Shown one piece after another: positions 1 through 6,869 of a DNA stretch of 9,194 bases. Under the pieces are notes generated by a model. That model had not been told where the DNA came from and ran no database searches. It saw only the letters and a program-made list of their open reading frames with translations. Positions within the stretch are counted from its first letter, which is position 1, and every line of letters begins with the position of its first letter. This DNA is from Legionella genomosp. 1 (GTDB taxonomy: Bacteria > Pseudomonadota > Gammaproteobacteria > Legionellales > Legionellaceae). A program made the position numbers and the translations under genes. The stretch lies in NCBI GenBank assembly GCA_945901965.1, contig CAMDMN010000073.1, positions 1 through 9,194 on the forward strand, in the 5' to 3' direction.

Positions 1-37
1 TTAGACTTTGCGTAAAAATATCATGTCTATGTTTCAT
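1..37 (-). CDS. 5' end of a divergent gene, product unknown (partial)
   Basis: A minus-strand reading frame starts with ATG at 37..35 and stays open to the window edge, giving 12 codons (MKHRHDIFTQSL). A GAGGG Shine-Dalgarno sequence lies at 46..42, four bases before the start, which is good spacing. A PmrA-type tandem repeat and a -10-like hexamer sit upstream on the same strand, so promoter, leader, ribosome site and start codon are in a sensible order. Twelve residues are too few to assign a product. If the promoter reading is right, the gene is a candidate PmrA-regulated Dot/Icm effector or secretion component; that is inference from the regulation only. Confidence 0.5.
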   Translation of the reverse strand, partial: MKHRHDIFTQSL

Positions 38-114
38 ACTACCCTCAAATTAACAATCTAAACAAACACATTGGTGTAAATTTCAAAGCAATGAGCTAAT
101 TATTTTCATTAAAA

Positions 115-156
115 AATATGGTGAGTGTAATGCTCTATTATTAAGGTAATATTAAA
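115..156 (-). promoter_or_regulatory. PmrA-box promoter for the left-edge gene
   Basis: Read on the minus strand from 156 to 137, the sequence is tTTAATATT-ac-cTTAATAAT. This is two direct copies of TTAAT-type half-sites whose starts are 11 bases apart. The Legionella/Coxiella PmrA consensus, from memory, is cTTAATatT-N2-cTTAATatT; this site departs from it at the first base and at one base of the second half. A CATATT hexamer at 120..115 follows after 16 bases and could be the -10. The predicted transcript would run left with a leader of about 70 bases before the ATG at 37. PmrA is the response regulator of the PmrAB two-component system and activates icm/dot and effector genes. Motif match and orientation are seen; binding is inferred. 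Confidence 0.62.
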
Positions 157-210
157 TTAATATTTTAATTCGAATGTGTAGATAATTACTCTATGTCTTT
201 AATTTATAAA

Positions 211-389
211 CCTTGATTACGCTTTGCTGCATTCATATCATTACCCACAAGTCTGGTGGAATCCGAGCCACGACCGTTAGGGAGTGTGGTTCTTAAGATC
301 TCCACTCCCTAACGGTCGTGGCTCGGATTCCGCTCACTTGCCAAGATAAAATTAACTTGTGGGGAACGCTATGGCTCCATCAAGGCTAC
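211..389. repeat. Composite nested inverted repeat (REP/MITE-like element)
   Basis: Three pairs of inverted arms are nested in consistent order around one centre. The outer pair is CCTTGAT (211-217) with ATCAAGG (379-385). The middle pair is CCCACAAGT (244-252) with ACTTGTGGG (355-363). The inner pair is a perfect 29-bp stem (258-286 with 303-331). The spacers differ between sides: 26 bases left and 15 right between the outer and middle arms. CTAC follows the right outer arm at 386-389, so the minus strand reads GTAG at the foot of the hairpin, as in REP elements. No obvious target-site duplication flanks the middle arms. It carries no reading frame, so if mobile it would need a transposase in trans. 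Element class is inference. Confidence 0.6.
258..331. repeat. Perfect 29-bp inverted repeat with 16-base loop
   Basis: Bases 258-286 are exactly complementary to 303-331, forming a GC-rich stem in otherwise AT-rich DNA. The 16-base loop has the palindrome TCTTAAGA (291-298) at its centre, so pairing could continue after a short mismatch. As RNA on either strand this would be an extremely stable hairpin. There is no T-run directly after either arm, so it is not a canonical intrinsic terminator, but it could block transcription between the divergent genes or be the core of a dispersed palindromic repeat. Confidence 0.85.
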
Positions 390-469
390 AAATACTAGCT
401 AATGATATGAGCTCGCTAGGTAGGCTTTGCGGCTTTTATTTTGAAACAACATAAATCACATTGCTCCTA

Positions 470-497
470 TTGAAATCACAGTCATGCTTGATATACT
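470..497 (+). promoter_or_regulatory. Sigma70-like promoter for the giant kinase/ankyrin gene
   Basis: TTGAAA (470-475) and TATACT (492-497) are separated by 16 bases, close to sigma70 consensus elements and spacing. Transcription would start near 504, leaving a leader of about 30 bases before the ATG at 534. No PmrA-type tandem TTAAT repeat is visible on this strand in the 370 bases upstream of the gene. Confidence 0.55.
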
Positions 498-533
498 AGC
501 ACCTACATAATTAAAACAATTTGGACAGGAAAA

Positions 534-3500
534 ATGTCGCATTGTAAAAATTTTACCGAAGGCATTCAACAAATTAATTTTTCAGAAGAAATAGCCTTAG
601 AAATCAAACATGTTTTGTTTAAAAGTGCTTTAGAGGCGCTAGAAACTGAAGGCAGGATAATACAAGAAAAATTAGATGGGTTAGCCAATGAAGACGAGGA
701 TCTTACTCAATTAAAAGCCTACAAGTCAAAACAACAAGAGAATTTGGCAGCCATTACGGCGCAAAATACATTAATCACAACTGAAATTAGCAGACTTGGC
801 ATCGATAAAAAAGAAGATCTAGTCATAGATGAAAAATTTATTAGATATCTTGCTGATAAATTCAGCAACGTTCTTCATTTAGCAAAAATACTCTCTGATG
901 CGCCTCCAGCTATTAAAAATTTGCAAACAAAATTATATGTTGAGGTTTTATATAAATTAGATAAAAAAGATCAAGAGATACAATTACAAACACTAACATC
1001 CAATAATATTCAAGACATGCTAGAACAAGCAATCATTACCTTTAATCATTCTGATGATGATACTTTGCGTACCAAATGCCAACAACTAGTGCAAATGGGT
1101 TTATTTGAACTTATACATCGCGATTGCTCTAAAGTCGAAAAAACAGACAATTTAACAGCAGATAATTATACTTATCAGTCATTTCTGATTTCTTTAACTA
1201 CAAAATTAATTGATGTAGGTAATTCCAGAATCCTTGATAATTTTAGCGAATACCAAAACAGAAGTGGCGAAAATATAAGTCTGATACTTTCTAACGTTGC
1301 AGATAAATTAAATATTAGTTCAGATGATGATTGGTCTAGTAAAGAGAAAATAGACACAGCCATCTACCAGCGATCTCTATTTCATAAACTACGATTTGGT
1401 CAAGAAGATCGTCGTGAATACGTCGAACAACTTAAAGAAAATTTAGAACGCGATTTATTTTGGGCAAGAAATATCCGCGACATTGAACTTTTTACTGAAA
1501 ATCCTGCTGTAGACCTGCAGTTTAGCAAGTTCGCTCTGCGTCACTACCTTAAAGGAACTCATCCCTTTAAAATAGAAGCAGATCAAAAAACCATGAAAAT
1601 AATAGGCGAAGAGCTAACATCTACAAAACAAAAGTTAGAAGAAGCACTACTAAAGGTCAAAAATTTAAGAAAGCCAAGGAGAAAACCAGAACTATTCCCA
1701 TCAGGCAATTCACTTAGCCCATTATCTAAAGATCAAATGGATTTAGCCAAAGCTACCATTAAATCGAAACTAGATGAAGTAGCCAAAAATCCCGTTATTA
1801 ATATTGGCGACGATGGAAAAATAACTATAGAGCTCTTTTATTTTGATATAGACAAGATGAATGTTGATGCTATCCTTAGTAGAATTCTTGGCAGTGGTGG
1901 CTTTGGCCTCAGACCAGAAACAATGGTTCAACGAATTTTTACTATTTCAGAGGTTCCTGAAAATATACATAGCCATAAATTTTCAGGTTATTCACTGGCA
2001 GAAATTAAGCAACAAATCGGTCAATTAGATTTATCAGCCCCACACAGTCTAGCTTATCAAACAGCCTTGACTAAAGTAAGCGTTAAAATTAAAGAAAGGA
2101 TCCCTACAGAGATTAGTCAATTGAATTTGAGCGATATTGATGAATTATTATTGCGTAAGGCATTGGAATTATTTATTTTTTATCGCAATCAACCACCAGC
2201 GCCAGCTAATTTATTACCCATATTTGAAAATCTAAGTACTAACAATTATAACGAAGTCCTAAAAAATGACCAATTAGAATCGATAGTAGATGCGGCCTTT
2301 TTAGAAATTGCTGGGCTTGAAGAAGCGGCTGTTGTAACCGAAAACCTTTCAACTATCGCAAAAGCTAAAATTATCACCAAATCCAGTAGTGATCGTATCG
2401 AAAAATTAAGTGAGCTAGAAGCTGCATTTGCAACACCTCATGATTCAGAAACAACAGCAATAAAAATTACCGATATTTTCTTAATAGAATATTTGGCGAT
2501 GAAAAAAAGTTTAAATTTAAATGCCGCTGATGAACGCCAAATTGTGCGTGATATTACTTTGATGGCTGAGGAGTTTAACTGGTTGTTAACAAGAACAGTT
2601 GCGGGTCTTCCAGTATTATCTGAAGCAGAAGAGCTAACCTATTTTTCAGCCATTCAACAAATCGCTGAAGCAATCAAACCGCTTACAATTAATAATGTTC
2701 AATTCAAGATCCCACACAACTTATCAACTGGCGCTCGAACCATAAAGGTTATTGCTTTAGATGGTCAGGAACATAATATTTCAATCGTGTTAAATACACC
2801 AGTTCGATATTCATTATTAAAACCACAAGGAAATTGTGATTTTGTCTTTTCTTTTGGCGGTAGTCGTGGCGTTATCTCACCTTTTGCAGGATTTAATGAA
2901 GCATATGCTTCTCCTGGTATGCAGAAAAAACGCATGTTTACGCATATGAGGCTCGTAGGCGTTGGACAATATGGTTCGGTCATTGAAGTAGAAGAGTTAT
3001 TATCCGGATTAAATCGAATCATTAAAAAGGGTTATGTTTCAAAAGAAGAAGCCACTTTTACTGAAATGGCTCAAATGAATTTAAAATTACGCCCATTAAT
3101 ATCACGCAACGATCCATTTTATCGCATCGAATATGATGTTCTACAGGCTTTAACAAATGCCGCTGAAAAAAGCCAAAAAACTCAGCATAATCTCACACAT
3201 TATTGGTTAGAAGATGACAAAGAAAGAGTCGCGGGTATCCTATATAAAAAAGATGGTAGACCACAGCAATATCGAATTTTATCAGAACGCGCGAAAGGTG
3301 TTACTTTTGCTGATGCCGCTAATCGTCGATTAAACCGCCACGCAAAATCTGATCATTCTTACCATGATCCAAGTATAGAATCTACAAATTCAGATCTACA
3401 TGAAATGCTTGCGTTATCTCAGGATCTTGTTGATAAAGCACGAGAATTTCAAGAGCTAGGCTTCGCTCACAACGATATTAAACCTGAGAATTTTCGTTAT

Positions 3501-6500
3501 AAGCGAAGAATGAATGGAACGTATGAAATTAAATTCATTGATTGGGCAACTGGTGGTTTTGAACTTAATTACATTGGCAAAACTGACGATTTATGTCAAA
3601 TTTTTACTGAATTATTTGGCAATGATCCAATACCATCAATATCTAAAGATGGTATGGTTTGTTCAGATGCTAAAGGGCGTTTTGTTAAAAAAATAGTTGA
3701 TGGATATCTCTATGGCATTAACCCGCGGCTGGAAATATTAACAGGTATCCGTAATAGTACTTTACCTTATATAAGCCCCCAAGTTTTAGCAGTGGGTTGT
3801 GATGATGAAGAGCATCTTCATGCTACTGCAACCATCCTCGAATCGAACAATCCAATGATGGATAATTGGGCGTTGACGGCAATGACCTTCGGTATTTGTA
3901 ATCGCCATGCCTATTTTGCTCTAGTTAAAGGACGAACGGTATCTGACTATGTAATTCCTGGAATTTTAGAAATGGACGGGGAAAATCCCCTGGGTTTAAA
4001 AATTATTTCTGCATTTAAGTATAACCGTTATTTTTCCTGTGAAATTGATGATCAAGTTACAGAGGAACAGCTGGAATCAAAAGTTGCATATAAGAAAAAA
4101 AATGCTGTTATGTATATCCCCTCGAATCAAAGAGAAGGTGAGCCTTTTCATATATACAGACGTTTACTAGCCCTGCAAGAAATATGTTTAAAAGAAGAAG
4201 CCACAAGAAAAATTGGAGAAGATATTGGCAAAATTTTGTCAGAAGTTCATACGGCCGTTGCCTCTGGCAAAGGGCTAAGTAAAGATGAATTAAAAGCAAC
4301 TATAAGCCGCGTAGAAACCTGTTTTAGACAATATGAAAAGATAAATGATATTGATTATCAATTTGCTTGTAATCGAGAAGCGTTAATGTGTGATGTGCTT
4401 GATAGTCATAACGATTTATCGACGCTAAGAGTAGATGCATTGTTACAAGAAGTCGTCGATGGAACTAGTGCATTAGAGGTATTATGTACTTATCCAAAAA
4501 CAACAGCTCAACAAAAAATAGTCATTTCTATTTTAGAGCAAGTGATTGATGAGGCTGAGCTTCAAGACAAATTCATAGAAGATAATGCGCCATGGAAAAA
4601 TATCTTTATAAGATGTATTGCTAATGGGCAAAGCAAAATTATCATCCATTTACTTAGTAAAATTTCTACAACCAACAAAGAATTCATGGAATTAGTCAAA
4701 CAACAAGGCTTATTGCATTATGCACTAGAACAAGGAATGACTGAAGCCGCTGATGCAATAATAAAAGCATATGTAACAGCTAGTGCTGGCAGTGATGAAA
4801 TATTTAATCTAATATTGTGTAAATATGGTCCAGAAGAAAAACTACCATACATTAAGTGGTCAACCAATGCTTTTCATATAGCAATTCGCAATAATAAAGA
4901 AGATCAATTAGCTTTGTTACTAAAAGCATTAACTTCAGGCAGTCAAGATGATGAAGCTATCCAACAAGCTTTACATTTTTGTGCAAGGTTAAATAATCTG
5001 AAATTATTTCAACAAATTATTGCAGCATATAATCAAATCAACCCAAGTCAGACATTAACACCTTCACGCATCCTTAATATGATATACCAACCTGATAATG
5101 TGTCTCCATACCATCTTTTTTTAGAAGATGAGATAACAAGCAGTACAATTAATTGGTCACTTATGCAAGCTGACAAGACCATTACTGAAAGATTTTTATT
5201 AGAAGCTCCAATCGGAACATCTGCATATCCTTTATTAATTGCTGCAGAAAAAGGTAATTTTGCTGGAGTAATCAAATTATTATCATTAGGGGAAGCTATC
5301 GAGCTTACATCTAATAAATGGCAAGAACTATTTAAAAAAATAGACTCTAATGGAAAAAACCTGCTAAATTATATTTTAGAGCATAAAGAATATAAATTTT
5401 TAAAACAATTCATTGAGAAAATTAACGCAACCTGCGGCACTGAATCAAAGAATGTATTAGTTCACTTATTAAGTAACACAGAACCGGTTAATCCTTTAAA
5501 AAATTTCTTAACATCAACTACAAATAACACAAGTAAATTTAAAACCGCCACGCAAATTTTAGATGCTATTTGTGATAACTTTAAAACCTCCACATCTAAG
5601 CTACAGCAAGCACGGGCTGTCGCAATATTGGTTAGTAAAGAATGGTTCTTAGAGTGTGCAGGAGAACCAATTAATCATGATCAATTATTAGCCTTATTAC
5701 ACAATGGTGCCCTATCTATTCCTTTTAGGCAAATCGTATTAGATAAACTAAAAACTGCCAGTAAAGAAGGCTCGCATGCGTATACATTTTACAACAATTT
5801 ATTAACAGAGGTTACACCGCAAATTCAAAGCGAAGATGTTAAACAAATTGCTATACAGAAATTTTTTATTGAAAGAGCGGTTGCAATTCAGACATTGGAT
5901 ATTGCGACTTTTGTTCTTTCATTTACTGATGAAATTGATCATCTTAAAGCTATGGTAAGCCGACTATCTGAGGAGCTCCTAGCAGAAAAAGATTTATTGG
6001 CTAAACAAATAACAGCCGCCGGTGAAGTAAAAGATCAATTATCAACAACAAAAAGAGAGTTAGAAGAATCTAAACGCTTAAGAGAAGACATCACAAAGGT
6101 CACAACTTTCTTTAAACCGGAGCCAGTTAATACTTCAGAAAGACAAGCCAAACACGTGGTCAAAAAAATTGAAAAGTTCAAAGCAGAAATTGAACGCGCG
6201 GTAAGCCAATTAGGCGCTTACAAAATTGAAGTTAAAAGTAACGCCAACAAATTACTTATCGATAACGCAATTTTGTTAATGCGATATCAAACACAAGCCC
6301 TTAAATATCAGATAGAACAACTGCAGCCACCTTCTGAAGAAAAAATTGAGGTGGCGTTAGAAACACTTGGTAAAGTTAATTTTGATATACAAAATACGAT
6401 CAAAGAAAATCTGTTAGCACCAAATCAAGAAAATTTCATTATCCAATTTGCTAAAAAACTTTTAGAATGGATTACCTTTGGTCGATATAACAGTGAGAAC

Positions 6501-6608
6501 CATCTACCTAAAGAAACCAAGGTAATTAGAGAAAATATAAGGATAATGAAAGATAATTTAAATACAATAAATAGCGAAACTTTTGATGAACACTTAATGA
6601 TCCACTAA
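534..6608 (+). CDS. Giant protein with divergent kinase domain, ankyrin-like repeats and coiled coils; putative effector
   Basis: The 2024-residue product has no signal peptide or membrane segment. Coiled-coil-like helices occur near residues 20-90 and 350-375. A protein-kinase-like domain spans about 800-1180: glycine loop G809-V-G-Q-Y-G-S-V816, candidate ATP-binding K831 (RIIKK), possible helix-C E866, catalytic loop H979-N-D981-I-K983-P-E-N986, metal-binding D1003 in D-W-A instead of DFG, Y1079-I-S-P-Q1083 where A/S-P-E is expected, and D1110-N-W-A-L with G1120. Catalytic residues are present, so activity is plausible, but it is a non-RD divergent kinase. Residues about 1345-1635 contain degenerate ankyrin-like units (for example around 1392, 1443, 1476, 1563 and 1605). 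A strong coiled coil lies at 1799-1860. The C-terminus ends SETFDEHLMIH, with hydrophobic residues at -3 and -4, as seen in some Dot/Icm substrates. AGGA at 527-530 is three bases before the ATG, rather close. The gene ends with tandem stops (TAATAA). Substrate and secretion are unknown; the effector role is inferred from architecture and neighbours. Confidence 0.85.
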   Translation: MSHCKNFTEGIQQINFSEEIALEIKHVLFKSALEALETEGRIIQEKLDGLANEDEDLTQLKAYKSKQQENLAAITAQNTLITTEISRLGIDKKEDLVIDEKFIRYLADKFSNVLHLAKILSDAPPAIKNLQTKLYVEVLYKLDKKDQEIQLQTLTSNNIQDMLEQAIITFNHSDDDTLRTKCQQLVQMGLFELIHRDCSKVEKTDNLTADNYTYQSFLISLTTKLIDVGNSRILDNFSEYQNRSGENISLILSNVADKLNISSDDDWSSKEKIDTAIYQRSLFHKLRFGQEDRREYVEQLKENLERDLFWARNIRDIELFTENPAVDLQFSKFALRHYLKGTHPFKIEADQKTMKIIGEELTSTKQKLEEALLKVKNLRKPRRKPELFPSGNSLSPLSKDQMDLAKATIKSKLDEVAKNPVINIGDDGKITIELFYFDIDKMNVDAILSRILGSGGFGLRPETMVQRIFTISEVPENIHSHKFSGYSLAEIKQQIGQLDLSAPHSLAYQTALTKVSVKIKERIPTEISQLNLSDIDELLLRKALELFIFYRNQPPAPANLLPIFENLSTNNYNEVLKNDQLESIVDAAFLEIAGLEEAAVVTENLSTIAKAKIITKSSSDRIEKLSELEAAFATPHDSETTAIKITDIFLIEYLAMKKSLNLNAADERQIVRDITLMAEEFNWLLTRTVAGLPVLSEAEELTYFSAIQQIAEAIKPLTINNVQFKIPHNLSTGARTIKVIALDGQEHNISIVLNTPVRYSLLKPQGNCDFVFSFGGSRGVISPFAGFNEAYASPGMQKKRMFTHMRLVGVGQYGSVIEVEELLSGLNRIIKKGYVSKEEATFTEMAQMNLKLRPLISRNDPFYRIEYDVLQALTNAAEKSQKTQHNLTHYWLEDDKERVAGILYKKDGRPQQYRILSERAKGVTFADAANRRLNRHAKSDHSYHDPSIESTNSDLHEMLALSQDLVDKAREFQELGFAHNDIKPENFRYKRRMNGTYEIKFIDWATGGFELNYIGKTDDLCQIFTELFGNDPIPSISKDGMVCSDAKGRFVKKIVDGYLYGINPRLEILTGIRNSTLPYISPQVLAVGCDDEEHLHATATILESNNPMMDNWALTAMTFGICNRHAYFALVKGRTVSDYVIPGILEMDGENPLGLKIISAFKYNRYFSCEIDDQVTEEQLESKVAYKKKNAVMYIPSNQREGEPFHIYRRLLALQEICLKEEATRKIGEDIGKILSEVHTAVASGKGLSKDELKATISRVETCFRQYEKINDIDYQFACNREALMCDVLDSHNDLSTLRVDALLQEVVDGTSALEVLCTYPKTTAQQKIVISILEQVIDEAELQDKFIEDNAPWKNIFIRCIANGQSKIIIHLLSKISTTNKEFMELVKQQGLLHYALEQGMTEAADAIIKAYVTASAGSDEIFNLILCKYGPEEKLPYIKWSTNAFHIAIRNNKEDQLALLLKALTSGSQDDEAIQQALHFCARLNNLKLFQQIIAAYNQINPSQTLTPSRILNMIYQPDNVSPYHLFLEDEITSSTINWSLMQADKTITERFLLEAPIGTSAYPLLIAAEKGNFAGVIKLLSLGEAIELTSNKWQELFKKIDSNGKNLLNYILEHKEYKFLKQFIEKINATCGTESKNVLVHLLSNTEPVNPLKNFLTSTTNNTSKFKTATQILDAICDNFKTSTSKLQQARAVAILVSKEWFLECAGEPINHDQLLALLHNGALSIPFRQIVLDKLKTASKEGSHAYTFYNNLLTEVTPQIQSEDVKQIAIQKFFIERAVAIQTLDIATFVLSFTDEIDHLKAMVSRLSEELLAEKDLLAKQITAAGEVKDQLSTTKRELEESKRLREDITKVTTFFKPEPVNTSERQAKHVVKKIEKFKAEIERAVSQLGAYKIEVKSNANKLLIDNAILLMRYQTQALKYQIEQLQPPSEEKIEVALETLGKVNFDIQNTIKENLLAPNQENFIIQFAKKLLEWITFGRYNSENHLPKETKVIRENIRIMKDNLNTINSETFDEHLMIH

Positions 6609-6634
6609 TAATTATATTTAACTATATATCTACA

Positions 6635-6677
6635 CTTAATATTTTCTTAATAATCAACAAGTACAATGCGCCATTAT
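6635..6677 (+). promoter_or_regulatory. PmrA-box promoter for the 304-residue gene
   Basis: Bases 6635-6654 read cTTAATATT-tt-cTTAATAAT, matching the remembered Legionella/Coxiella PmrA consensus (cTTAATatT-N2-cTTAATatT) at 17 of 18 half-site positions. A -10-like CATTAT (6672-6677) follows after 17 bases; the equivalent gap at the left-edge promoter is 16. The predicted leader to the ATG at 6870 is about 190 bases and holds no clear structure or convincing small gene. The site lies 27 bases past the end of the giant kinase gene, so the 304-residue gene is probably an independent transcription unit. Confidence 0.72.
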
Positions 6678-6869
6678 CTACCAAATAGCGCGTTTCACAC
6701 AAATATGTCTATAAAATTGTCTTCTGGCTCTGATATCTTGAAACATAAGTTATCAAGAAAAAAATTAAAGTTTAAGTCAAAGTCACTCCAAATCATAGAC
6801 CATAACTTGCAAATATTGCACGCATTGACTATATTTATAACACCAGTCTATTGTAAGGATTAAATTAAA

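Larger units (their letters stand above)
38..533. other. Divergent intergenic region, about 500 bases, no gene seen
   Basis: This stretch separates the left-edge minus-strand gene from the giant plus-strand gene. It holds the minus-strand PmrA-type promoter (115-156), an AT-rich tract (157-210), the composite inverted repeat (211-389) and the plus-strand promoter (470-497). I saw no convincing coding frame, tRNA or other structured RNA in it. Between 390 and 469 only a weak inverted pair is visible (CTAGC at 395-399, GCTAG at 415-419), which I do not interpret. Confidence 0.7.

Noticed and set aside
157..169. Possible plus-strand PmrA box (TTAATATT followed by TTAAT) upstream of the kinase gene
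   Set aside because: The two half-sites are 8 rather than 11 bases apart, and the region is a simple AT-rich tract far from the kinase gene promoter.
244..363. A tRNA or structured RNA gene at the GC-rich hairpin
   Set aside because: It is a single long perfect stem with no cloverleaf arms, anticodon loop or T-loop consensus; palindromic repeat DNA explains it better.
6825..6854. TTGACT and TATTGT with an 18-base gap as a promoter for the 304-residue gene
   Set aside because: The start would fall at or beyond the Shine-Dalgarno sequence (6855-6859), leaving no usable leader; the PmrA-type promoter fits better.
6666..6863. 65-codon reading frame directly upstream of the 304-residue gene, ending six bases before its ATG
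   Set aside because: Its ATG lies between the PmrA box and the -10-like hexamer, so it would not be on the transcript; neither it nor an internal ATG at 6705 has a Shine-Dalgarno sequence, and the composition does not look protein-like.
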